Assembly: GCA_951804985.1 (NCBI GenBank)
Contig: OX638130.1
Span: 1,392,501 to 1,456,500 of the forward strand
Origin: Dryomyza anilis
Lineage: Eukaryota > Arthropoda > Insecta > Diptera > Dryomyzidae
DNA: 64,000 nt
Direction of reading: 5' to 3'
Positions 22,715 through 32,310 of the stretch are shown piece by piece. Positions within the stretch are counted from its first letter, which is position 1. Every line of letters begins with the position of its first letter. The translations under genes were made by a program, and so were the position numbers. Below the pieces are notes generated by a model. The model was not told where the DNA came from. It worked only from the letters and a program-made list of their open reading frames with translations, and ran no database searches.

Positions 22715-22912
22715 CAGAAATTTTCATTTGATATTCAGAACTTTCCATTTTAAATTCAGAAAATTTTATTTGATATTCAAAAATGTCCATTTAAAATTCT
22801 GAAAATTTGGATTCGAAATAAAGAAAATTTTATTTGATATTCAGAAATTTCAATTTGAAATTCAGAAAATTTCAATTTGATTTGAATAGAAAAGTTCTGA
22901 ATATCAAATGAA
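22715..22912. repeat. 22-24-bp minisatellite with inverted last unit
   Basis: About eight degenerate units of TTTGATATTCAGAAAATTTC run in one direction. The final one, from about 22,890, is inverted (AAGTTCTGAATATCAAATGA). The same unit and the same terminal inversion are found at 29.22-29.52 kb. Confidence 0.8.
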
Positions 22913-24500
22913 ATTTTCTGACGAACTGATAGACAATCGGATGAATAAATCCGCTTTCAAAGAAAAATACGGATGAAAAAATAAGGATGAATGGACATTT
23001 TTCCTGCCACGTGTAAAGGCAATTATAATGGTGGTCTGATTGACAGCCACTTTTGTTGTGTTCCAATAAAGAGCACTGCGCACTAAGTTGGCCATAAGTA
23101 GCACCATTCGTCGAAATTAGACTCATTCACCTTTTTAATGCCGCACATTAGCTTTAAATAATAAAATGAAGAAGAAGCAAATTAAGAGGTATTATATAAA
23201 GAAAGAAAGAAAGAAAAAAACACTTACGCATAAAAACGCATTGATGCTGAAAAGCGGTTTAAAAAAGGCGCTACGTCAGCGCGTTCACCGAATCTTTTAG
23301 CATTTTCATTTTATTCATCATATTTTTATTAGTTTAACTTTTTTATGTTGCTACGTTAAATGAGACAAGCCGCATTTAAAATGCGTACCGAAAATTAATT
23401 TAAATTAATAATTAATAACACTTCGTTAGTGAGAGGTGTTAAATGATGGCAGTGATTAACATAATTGATTGTGTAGACTACAGACGACTATTTTATGACT
23501 TTAGTAGGTAGTCTGTGCAAAGCCTACAATCACCATCAATCATGGCAGCTATTCGAAAGGAAGGGTTTAATGTTTTTTTTTTGCAAATCATAAACGTGCG
23601 GGTTCAATGAATTATAACTAATTTCATAGATGGTATAACGTGACTTTCGAATTGCCAATCATAATTTTATGGGTCAATGAACCGTTGTAGGGAAACAAAT
23701 GAACACATATCAACTGTATTTTTCGAATATTATGTAACAATTAAGTTACAAAATTGCTAAAGGCTATCATCAAACTCTGGAAAAACTAAATTGAAAACTT
23801 TAATAGACGAGTAGTTCTGTCATTCCCTACTGAAAAGTGATATGTTTCAATATCGCTTGAGCTTTAAATTATTATGACATGATGGAAAACATTTACTGAA
23901 GAGTAGGCCTATCATTCTTCATTGAAATGGCACTATGTTCCATTACCTATACCATTTTGATTTCATTAGGGACTTAAAATGTAAAGACATTGGATATAAA
24001 TAGAAGTAGAATCGGAGTTTTGAAATACTAAATAGACGAGTAGTTCTATGTTTTTCGAGATTTAGTTTTTTTTTAGAAACGGTTATTGAAATCTTATCGG
24101 AAGAATGTTCTTTGAACCTTATTTAGATATCTGGCTAAAGTTGATCGGAAAATTACGAAATGAGAGTAGTCGAGGGGTCAGAATGCGAAATGGATGAAAA
24201 CATAGACATGTACATTCTCGAAACACTCAGTAGGGAATAAATTATAAAATTAAGTTGGGGAATGAATAAGGAGGAAAGAAAGAAGAAATAAACAAGAGAG
24301 AACTCAATGCGGAATATAGTTGTTGGAAACCAAGAAATGGATGAATAGATGGTCTTAAAACAAACCAGATGACAGACTCGAAATGTCGAAATGTCCAAAA
24401 TTAGGTCCTTCGAAACACGAAATACGTTTGTTGTAACAAATGGAATTATGTTGGGAATACGAATAAAGAGATATACAACGGGAGAAAGACACCAAGAAAC
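22913..24500. other. unique AT-rich non-coding sequence
   Basis: Mostly unique DNA. A purine-rich patch at about 24,150-24,500 shares GGGAATACGAATAAAGAGAT and ATACAACGGGAGAAAGA with 27,398-27,445. It may be one ancestral segment separated by the transposon insertions between them, or a small duplication. No gene signal. Confidence 0.5.
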
Positions 24501-24502
24501 GA

Positions 24503-25284
24503 GTTGGGAAAGTTATGTCACATGGGTAAGTTCGGTCACATGGGACGGACTTTTATAGTCGGTCGTGACCGACTATGGAATACCCTACACCTTTGGTATA
24601 CCTTAGTTTTAAAGTTCTTAATAATGCTGAACCCCATCGCCCTCATAATATTATTCACATATCAGAAATGTACATCTTATATAATTTAAAAAATTGATAT
24701 AAAAGTATAAATTAACTAATAAAAAATTCAGAAAAAAAAGTGGGTGGACCACGCCTATATTTAGAATGTTGTAAGGAAAATATTTTATTTTTAATAATTT
24801 ACGGCTAAAATGTTCACTATGACAACCCGGGAATAAATGTAAAAAAAATGTGGGCGGATCACGCTTATTTTTGGACCACATATTTTTAGGTAAATTCTAA
24901 CAATACGTTTTTAATTTTATAACTATATCTTGAATACCTTTCGAGGTATTAGTTCCTAAAGTGTTATATAAAAGTGACTTGTATGGGAGGTGGGCGTGTC
25001 TATTGACCGATTTGGCTCATTTTCAAACTGAGTTTCTGCTTTTGTCTAAAAAATATTTTGACCTAATTTCATCGCATTCTGACCAGTATTTCTCAAGTTA
25101 TACGGACAGCAAGATAGCAAGACAGACGGACAGACAGACAGACAGGCGGACAGACGGACATAGCTAAACGGACTCAGTAGTGATGCTGATCAAGAATATA
25201 TATACTTTTCCATACCGGCCACGCCTCCTAAGGGGCGTATACACAAACTTAATATACCCTGTACCTCATAGGTGTAGGGTATAA
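24503..25284 (-). mobile_element. mini-me-type element 3, near full length
   Basis: On the minus strand it begins TATACCCTACACCTATGAGG at 25,284. It runs through GGAGGCGTGGCCGGTATGG, the core TTGATCAGCATCACTACTGA and a long GTCY tract. A roughly 500-base body follows, then GGTGTAGGGTATTCCATAG and the terminal hairpin TAGTCGG-TCACGA-CCGACTA at about 24,555-24,575. Past the hairpin, words matching CCATGTGACCGAACTTACCC and AACTTTCCCAACTCG are shared with the copy ending at 63.43 kb, so the family's end extends beyond the hairpin. There are no open frames of note. Confidence 0.85.
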
Positions 25285-25344
25285 AAAAACAGTTGGGAAA
25301 GTTAGATCACATGGGCAGTTTTAAAGTAGGGACATTAAGTAGGT
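25285..25344 (-). mobile_element. mini-me 3'-end fragment abutting the head of element 3
   Basis: CAGTTGGGAAAGTTAGATCA then CATGGGCAG repeats the element's own distal end, which is also at 24,503-24,531. It lies directly upstream of the 5' head of element 3. This is a tail-to-head junction, as in a tandem insertion, or a duplicated target. Confidence 0.45.
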
Positions 25345-25718
25345 GTTATTATGATAGTTAGAATTATCAAAATTATAGTCGGTCAAAGCCGACTATACTA
25401 TCTACCATATTAACAAATGGATAGGTGTACCAAATTCCGTTTTTTTTTGGGAACAACAAGTTGTTTCGCGGGAAAACAATATTTTCATGTAATTGAGCAT
25501 GAAGTCAAAATATATTTGACAAAAAAGTTTACCTAAGCACGTATACGGTAAAATTGATTTGTAGATGTAAATTTTATATGAGGTATTTGAAGTTAAGTGT
25601 TCAGATCACAGGTCACAATGGACCGATCTCGCCAATTTGTTCGCACATACAGCGTATATACCTAAATTAAGAGTTTCATTCGGGTTACTCTTCAATTTTT
25701 TAAGTAGTAGGGGTTTCA
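25345..25718 (-). mobile_element. mini-me-type element 4, 3' half
   Basis: On the minus strand this matches element 2. It has the terminal hairpin TAGTCGG-CTTTGA-CCGACTA with following AATTTTGATAATTC, the CATGAAAATATTG...CCCAAAAAAA and GTATACGTGCTT words, and ends upstream at AAACCCCTACTACTTAAA. In element 2 the next bases are the GTCY tract. Here the continuation is found only at 26,882, after an insertion. Confidence 0.8.
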
Positions 25719-26881
25719 ACCCAGCAAACATTTTGAGTCTTTTAAGACTCCTAAATGTGTCATATTTATGAGTGTTACCCTCATAAATGAGCACTTAAAA
25801 GAGTCCAAAAAGGCTCCCGACCTTTGGGTAAAGGGCCCCATTTTATGAGCCCAAAAACCCTCATATTCTGACTCTTTTACTACACCTAAAACACTCATAT
25901 TTGTGCACTTAAAAGAGCCCATAAAGACTTTTATGAGCCTAAAAACCGTCATATTTCTGACTCTTTTATTACACCTAAAACACTCATATTTGAGCACTTA
26001 AAAGAGCCCATAAAGACTCTCAACCCATTTTATGAGCCCAAAAAACCCTCATATTTCTGACACTTTTATTACTCCTAAAACACTCATATTTGAGCTCTAA
26101 AAAGACCCCAAAAAGGCTACAGCTTTAAAGAGCGTAAAAATCCACGTATTTTTGATCATTTTAAAATAATCTTAAAACATTCACATTTTTGAGAATTTCT
26201 AGACACCACAATTGCTACATTTTTGGAGTTTTTCTTTCTTCAGAAATATAGAATGTGTCTGAAATGAATCCAAAATAGTACATGTTTATGTTTAACTTAG
26301 TCGTGACATCCTTGAGAAAGTGCATTTATTTCAAAAAATCCATTTAATATGTAGGTATGTCTGTTGAATTTACACTAATATTTTGTTATTTTTCATTTGA
26401 TTTCAAATTCAATACGAATAATAAGTATATCAATTTTATTTAAACAGTAGGCTCCTAAAGCCAGCATAAATAAGACACTTTTATGACTCCCTTTTCTGAG
26501 TGCTCCTAAAATACTCTTAAATTTGATGATTTTATGAGTTTGATTTGAGGCTGCTCCTAAATCGCTCATTAAAGGGACTCTTTTATGAGTCAAATTTTGC
26601 AGCGTTCCTAAAACTTTTTAAAATATAGTACTTTTATGAGTCTATTTTCTGAGCGCTCAGAAACAATTTTTTTTTTTGATGCTTTTAGGAGTCTAATTTA
26701 TGAGGGCTCTTAAATAACTCCTAAATACGAATCATTTATTAGTAATATTTTTAAAGGCTCCGAAAATAGTCTTAAATGAGATACTTTTAAGAGTCATTTT
26801 TCTGAGGGCTCATAAAACACTCAAAAATTGGTCTCCTTTATGAATCCAATTTCAGAGCGCTCCTAAATTGCTTATTGGGAA
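25719..26881. mobile_element. insertion of about 1.16 kb with CCCA ends and internal tandem repeats
   Basis: The insert begins CCCAGCAAACATTTTGAG and ends AATTGCTTATTGGG, whose inverse is CCCAATAAGCAATT, so the tips are similar. The first half is a ~100-base tandem array built from TTTTATGAGCCCAAAAACCC, CTCATATTTCTGACTC and CCTAAAACACTCATATTTGA. The second half is a more degenerate array of TTTTATGAGTC, CTGAGTGCTCCTAAAATACT and related words. It separates two parts of one mini-me copy, which proves it is an insertion. No transposase is visible. Family not assigned. Confidence 0.7.
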
Positions 26882-26940
26882 CAGATATACGGACATCACT
26901 AAATCGACTCAGGAGGTCATGCTGAAAAGAAATAAATGGA
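26882..26940 (-). mobile_element. mini-me-type element 4, 5' core fragment
   Basis: ACAGATATACGGACATCAC then TAAATCGACTCAGGAGGTCA and TGCTGA is, on the minus strand, the core plus start of the GTCY tract of element 2. The head hairpin is missing. Confidence 0.7.
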
Positions 26941-26984
26941 TGTCATCGGAGTCCAGAAATACGTATTTAAAAACGTATTTAAAA

Positions 26985-27260
26985 ACTATAACTGAAAAGT
27001 AGATAGAAAAGTAGATGCAGTCCTGAAGAACTTAGACCGAGCTCTCTCACCAAGTTACTCCGACAGACACAGATTAATGCCGAATCCAAACAGCGGAAGA
27101 AGAGCTTTTTTTAGGCATTATTTAACTCTCATAGGTTTAGCATTGACTGCCGAGAGGTAACGTCGTATAGAAACATGTTTTCTATGAAAATTATGTTGAC
27201 AGTCGCTGACATCGAACCTGGGACTTTTAGGCTCGTAGTCTTATGTTCTAGCCGCTTTTC
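26985..27260 (-). mobile_element. decayed tRNA-derived SINE
   Basis: It matches the better SINE copy at 42,334-42,639 through GCAGTCCTGAAGAACTTAG, CGAGCTCTCTCACCA, TTAATGCCGAATCC and CTCTCATAGGTTTAGCATT, then GACTGCCGAGAGGTA. On the minus strand a B-box-like GGTTCGATG is present but the A box has decayed. No target duplication could be found. Confidence 0.65.
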
Positions 27261-27745
27261 CAAACTAGCACTACTTAAATGAGAAAGAAAATAGGATAAA
27301 TAAACGAATTTTCCAATGGAGAGTTGAATGAAGAACACAAATGACGGTCGATCTTGTAAAATACGGAATTTGGAGGGAGTAAAAACAAATAAATACTTTG
27401 GGAATACGAATTAAGAGATATACAAAGGGAGAAAGAAACGCTATAAACACAGAAACCTTCCAGTAGTAAATTTCAGGCGCAAGAAGCTATGCTAGCACTG
27501 ATTCTCAAGCAGATAGGACCCCTTTCCCGACTAAATGATTTCCTTTCTTCTTTTTTTTATATGAAATGAACATTTTTGCAGGACTTCCCTATTCGTTTCT
27601 CAGAGAACGGGTCTCAGAAGGTCTCACAAAATAGTTTGACCTATTACTGTAAGCATTCCATTAGAAGGTGAGCTAGCAGTTCTTCGCTTTTGTATTTGAA
27701 AAATATTAGAAATAGTCACCAAATCGTCTGGCGCTGATTCTCTAG
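27261..27745. other. AT-rich spacer
   Basis: Contains the segment GGGAATACGAATTAAGAGAT shared with 24.45 kb. Nothing else is recognised. Confidence 0.45.
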
Positions 27746-27865
27746 AAGGTGTGCTGGAAGTACACTAGCTTCAGTGATGGCAGAATGTGTATTGAGCATG
27801 CTAAGAAGTTGTTATATCAGGGCTTCTACTGGCAAGGCCTGGACAAATTTACTACTGGGCTATGA
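27746..27865 (+). pseudogene. possible scrap of Ty3/gypsy-type pol (integrase N-terminal region)
   Basis: A 39-codon stop-to-stop frame includes the residues HAKKLLYQGFYWQGL. Retrotransposon integrases of the Ty3/gypsy type carry a basic-Leu-Leu-x-x-Gly-Tyr-x-Trp motif just after the HHCC zinc finger, and this stretch resembles it. The usual Pro after Trp is Gln, and the zinc-finger Cys residues are not found in phase. If real it is a dead fragment. Chance is a serious alternative. Confidence 0.25.
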
Positions 27866-27919
27866 AAAGTTATCATCGGAGTCCAGAAACACAAAATGAG
27901 TACATTTACTGAAAAGTAG

Positions 27920-28190
27920 ATCTGTACTTTTCCATAAATTATATTTGATTGAAGTCAGTAATTGAAATCGCATCGGTACATATAATTCAAAGAGATCTCC
28001 GGGACAAAATGTCTGACATTTTTCAGGAATATTTTCAGTAAACACATAGATAAATGACAATTTTTGACATGTGAATGGCAGATTATCAAATTTTTATAGA
28101 ATTTTAAACGCAGATTCCCTTCATATTTTGGAAACGGCAGTATAGATTTTGATGCAAACTGCGTCTTCTTTGAAAAAAAAGCTTTATTTT
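27920..28190. repeat. dispersed repeat B, copy 2
   Basis: Shares GACAAAATGTCTGACATTTT, CAGGAATATTTTCAGTAAAC and ACACATAGATAAATG with the copies at 4.25 and 39.83 kb. It also shares ATTCCCTTCATATTTTGGAA and ACTGCGTCTTCTTT with the latter. Confidence 0.65.
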
Positions 28191-29217
28191 TAAATATACC
28201 ATTATCTGTCTCAAGAAACCCCATATTGCATTTTACCATAATGTCCTCGTTGTTGCACATTTTTCACTTTCAGCTTGAGTAAAACTTAAAATTTATAAAT
28301 ATATTAAAAGCACGTTTAATTAAAAACGCACTCAAGTGCCTTGGGCCACTTAATGTCCGCGCTGCAGTCATCCTGGTGGCCAATGCGTAAAACAATCACC
28401 ATAAATATCGACATCACTGAACTCTACTACTACGTACTGTACATTCCGAACTCAAAATAAAAACTGAAAAAAAATACCATCGGCAATTACGTCTGCAAAT
28501 GAACGCCCCAAATTGTATTTAATATTATTTTTGTATCTGGTGCTGTGTATAAATTTACATTTTGTTGCCACGGATGCGGATACGGATACGGAACAGCTTT
28601 GCGTTTCCTGCACTTGGTCATGACTGAAATATTGATGTGTTCAACTTATCAACGCATTCAATTTTAATCCAATTTCAACGAAATGTTGGTTTTTATTTCA
28701 TTTTATTCATCTTGGACACACGGAAAAACCTTTATGGTTTGGAACAGCAGCAACGTAGTAGTTCGAAAATCGTATTCGAAACCTTGGATTCGCGCAAGAG
28801 CAATTTTAACACTATAGGTAGCAATAAGAAGTCTTGCTACTTTAGGTTAGTGCAATATTTAAGGGTCTACAGAGTGCTGCCACCTTTTGCGTTGGCAAGA
28901 AGACTCGTTATAACGCCATTAATAACTCAAGGCGGCAAGTGTCTGTAGGTTGGTTGTAGTCGGAACATCCCTGAAATGGTGCTGCTAAAAAATGCAAATT
29001 TTGTCACTCGGGTTACTCGAAGAAGACAGTGGATGCCAATGCAGCAGCTGCGATGCCTAGAGTCATAGTCTCGCGTAATGAGTTTTCCAATCAAGGGTTT
29101 TAAAGTGTACCGAGTAAATGATGGAATGAAGATTTATATGAAAAAGTCTCTAGCGAATATTACTACTACATAGTATCTTAGGAGGTACGAAATATAATTT
29201 CCCAAAACTACACCATT
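28191..29217. other. unique sequence, moderately GC in places
   Basis: GC-richer patches lie at 28,330-28,400 and 28,740-29,060. A 103-codon plus frame at 28.64-28.95 kb has no recognisable domain. No other gene signal. Confidence 0.45.
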
Positions 29218-29520
29218 TACAAATGTAATTCAGAAAAGATCAATTGAAATTCAGAAATTTTCTTTTGAAATTCAATAAAATCAATTGAAATTCAGAAATT
29301 CTATTTGAAATTCAGAAGACATCAATTAAAATTCAGAAATTTCCTTTTGAAATTCAGAATTTTCCATTTGAAATTCAAAAATTTCCATTTGAAATTCGGA
29401 CATCTCCATTTGAAATTCAGAAATTTTTATTTGAAATTTAAATGAAATTTCTGAATTTCAATTGATGTCTTTCGAATTTCAAATGGAATTTCTGAATTTC
29501 AATTGATGTTTTTTGAATTT
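29218..29520. repeat. 22-24-bp minisatellite with inverted end, second locus
   Basis: About ten units of TTTGAAATTCAGAAATTTCC run to 29,440. From there the sequence turns round and two units are inverted (AAATTTCTGAATTTCAATTG). The unit matches that at 22.72-22.91 kb. Confidence 0.85.
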
Positions 29521-29624
29521 GCGTCGACATACTTACCACCTTAAGGGGAGATTGTATCAATCGGTTCTAATTTAGCAACTTTTATCCACCAACCAACCGG
29601 CAACTTCACGGCGTTGTCTAAAAA

Positions 29625-29945
29625 TATACACCTCATACAGATCTTCAGACCTATCACTGAATTGTTCATCAATTGGAAAATCGGATTCTGCTAAAATTCT
29701 CAAAGTGATGGACAGTTCAGCGATCGATCGTAAGTATTGTATGAGATAATAATTCCGCTTTTCTAGGACAATTCCGTCTTATCATATTAAAGTATCAGAA
29801 TTAGAAATCATTAATATAAATTTACCTCATACAGACCTCTAGAGTCTAGACCTAGCACTGCACTGTTTTTAAATTAGAGAATTGGATTCTGCTGAAATTC
29901 TCAAAGTAAAGGATAGTTCAGTGATAGATCTAAAGTTCTGTATGT
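29625..29945 (+). repeat. diverged direct repeat, period about 195 bp
   Basis: CACCTCATACAGATCTTCAG and TTACCTCATACAGACCTCTA start two copies. Each later has GGATTCTGCTAAAATTCTCA or GGATTCTGCTGAAATTCTCA, then GGACAGTTCAGCGAT or GGATAGTTCAGTGAT. It is an old tandem duplication. Confidence 0.75.
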
Positions 29946-30424
29946 GGTGTTAATTCATATTAATTCAGAACTAATAATTCCCCCATCGTTGAACCACGGC
30001 CGTGTTAAAGTGGGTTTCATTTAAAACGAGAAATAAATTAGTATATCTTACAAATACTATTAAATTGAAGTGTTTGCAGGAAACAGTCATTATTTATGGC
30101 AAATTATATAAAATCATTAGTCTTAAGTGGAAACAATAAGTTCTGACTAGAAACATTTGATTGTTTACGGCAAATAATACGTTAACAATCCTTAATTCTT
30201 TCGCAGTGGTAATGAAGAAGGATAATTGTACGCAAAATTAATGAATGGTACAACAAACTGTTTATTACTTTGTACGAAGTTATAATGAAGGGTTCATCAA
30301 TGTTGTACAATGTAGTAATGAGGGGCACACTTCCGTTTTTATATTGGGTCATACGCAGGAGGAGAGTAATGAAGAGTCGTACCATTTGTACATTACTTTG
30401 TATGCAAGAGTAACGAGGAGTCGT
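29946..30424. other. AT-rich sequence with degenerate GTAATGA/GTACAA repeats
   Basis: Words such as TAATGAAGAAGG, GTACAACAAACTG, ATGAAGGGTTC and GTAATGAGGGGC recur at irregular spacing between 30,180 and 30,430. No gene. Confidence 0.45.
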
Positions 30425-30772
30425 TCTATTTCTATTCTATTTTCTTAAAGCTTGTTCTACAAGCTTTGAAACGAGCCATCAACGGAGTTTATAGCATTTC
30501 AAGTTTAGGAGAAAATTAAATGTGACCAACCATACAAAAGTGATTTTTGGCCCATTTTTTGTAATTTGGAACCACTGTATATCTGGAAGTAGTGGACGAA
30601 AAAAAAAATGGTCAATGTATATCTTCATCAGTGTGACCAGAAGCTCTAAAAGAAAATATTCTTTTACTACCAAAAAATGGAATATAAATATTCCACTTTG
30701 AAATTTTATATTCCACTTTCATAATATCTATTAATGCCAATAAACCGCTGGGCGATTTGGTGTGGAATGGCC
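30425..30772. mobile_element. half copy of the GGGCCATT foldback MITE
   Basis: It ends GGCGATTTGGTGTGGAATGG plus CCC at 30,772, the same terminus as the element at 15,866. It carries AACGGAGTTTATAGCATTTC, AGTGATTTTTGGC, CCACTGTATATCTGGAAGTA and GTGGACGAAAAAA in the same order. The opposite arm is missing. Confidence 0.75.
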
Positions 30773-30940
30773 CGTATACAAAAAATTATAAAAAAAATGT
30801 ATACATTTTTTTTTTCATTTTTTTTTAAATATATTTGTTATAAATATAACTTTTTATTAATAAAAGTTGTAATTATAAAAAAATATATTAGAAAACATTT
30901 TACTAATTAATGCATGTCGAGCAAGCATTCTATAAGTAAC
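30773..30940. other. AT-rich spacer
   Basis: Poly(A)/poly(T)-rich DNA between two elements. Confidence 0.5.
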
Positions 30941-31204
30941 TAGCTGGATCCGTGCACGATTCGTGCCAAGATTTTGTGAATTCACAGATATAAAGCTATT
31001 TTATTAATATAAAAAAAAACATTATTATTATTATTTTTTATATCAGGGGCCCGTGCTTCGCTGTGGAAGTTTTTATTAGTTTTATAAATGTAGTAACCAA
31101 ATAATAATTCTCCGCCAAAACAACTTTTCTCAAAGACAATTCAGACAGTAGAATATTTCGCCGTAGAATTCTTCCCGGTAGAACTCTTCCCGGTAGAATT
31201 CTCC

Positions 31205-31690
31205 CCGTAGAGTTTTTCCCAGTAGAAGTTTTAGTGTAGTTAGTTTTATTGTGGTGAGTTTTAGTGTGTTGAATTTTTAGTTTAGTGAATTTTTAGTGTG
31301 GTGTGTTTTAGTGTGGTGAGTTTTATTGTGGTGAGTTTTAGTGCGGTGAGTTTTAGTGTGGTGAGTTTTAGTGTGGTGAGTTTAGGTGTGGTGAGTTTTT
31401 AGTATGGTAAGTTTTTAGTATGGTGAGTTTTAGTGTGGTGAGTTTTAGTGTGGTGAATTTTTAGTGTGGTGAGTTTTAGTGTGGTGAGCTTTATTGTGTT
31501 GAGTTTTAGTGTGGTGAGGTTTAGTGTGGTGAGTTTTGGTGTGGTGAGTTTTACTATGGTGAATTTTTAGTGTGGTTAGTTTTAGCATGGTGAATTTTAT
31601 TGTGGTGAGTTTTAATGTGGTGAGTTTTAGTGTGGTGAGTTTTAGTGTGGTGAGTTTTAGTGTGGTGAGTTTTAGTGTGGTTAATTTTAG
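31205..31690 (+). repeat. 15-bp minisatellite GTGGTGAGTTTTAGT
   Basis: About 30 units with single-base variants (GAATTTTTAGTGTGGT, GAGTTTTATTGTGGT). It is internal to the element at 30.94-32.00 kb and homologous to the inverse array at 3.09-3.54 kb. Confidence 0.9.
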
Positions 31691-31882
31691 TTTTTTTGTT
31701 TCATCTTTTTAGATTGTGTATGTGCTGAGTTATGTCGTTTTGAATGTTTAGGTTTTATGGAAGGTACCACGCCCCATTGTCCAATCCCGCCCATATATAG
31801 CCTATGACACCCTCCGGACTCCTTAGTATCCTGTGGCAAAATTTCAGTTAAATCGGTTCAGCGGTTTAGATGTGATGCTGGA

Positions 31883-31890
<8 letters not shown>

Positions 31891-31939
<49 letters not shown>

Positions 31940-31972
31940 TAGACAGACCGACAGACTGACAGACTGACAGAC
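31891..31972 (+). repeat. (CAGA)n microsatellite near element tail
   Basis: About fifteen CAGA units, then ATAGACAGACCGACAGACTG variants, precede the element's TATATATATAGAT end. Confidence 0.9.
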
Positions 31973-32029
31973 TGACCAAGAGTTTTATATATATAGATAA
32001 AATACAAGAACTACTTTAGAACCGAGAAG

Positions 32030-32310
32030 TACAGCAAAAAAAAAAAACGAAAAAAACTAATTTGATTGAAATTTGGTTTAAACAGCATATATGTTGTATT
32101 TTATGTTTTTGTTCATTAATATGATGAAACGTGTTCTTCACATACGATTCATCATATTGAAGAACACTTTTTCGACAAGCGTTCATCATATTTATGATCG
32201 CATTCATAACATTGATGTCGTTAGTAATTAATTATTATTGAATGGTTCTTTAATATAATGAATCATGGTTTGAAGAACGGAATTCATCAATATGATGTAC
32301 AGAATATACT
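32030..32310. mobile_element. diverged relative of the ACACAGAAAAA MITE
   Basis: Shares, inversely, words from 17.94-18.43 kb: ATTCATCAATATGATGTACA, AATGAATCATGGTTTGAAGA and ACGGAATTCATC. Multiple TTCATCATAT words occur in both orientations. The ends are not clear. Confidence 0.5.

Larger units (their letters stand above)
30941..31998 (+). mobile_element. complete-looking 1.06-kb element with internal minisatellites
   Basis: It starts TAGCTGGATCCGTGCACGAT and ends with a long CAGA microsatellite followed by AGTTTTATATATATAGAT. Between lie GGGGCCCGTGCTTCGCTGTG and a short 15-bp GTAGAATTCTTCCCG array. A 15-bp GTGGTGAGTTTTAGT array of about 30 units follows. Then come TCCAATCCCGCCCATATATA and CAGTTAAATCGGTTCAGCGG. 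The 'CCGTGCACG' head and 'CGGTTCAG...TATATATATAGAT' tail are a layout seen in several non-autonomous animal repeats. Whether it is a retroposon or a DNA transposon derivative is not decided by the sequence. Confidence 0.75.

Noticed and set aside
22338..22790. Antisense 150-codon frame rich in Phe, Ser and His
   Set aside because: Follows from the purine skew of the plus strand and overlaps a minisatellite; no domain.
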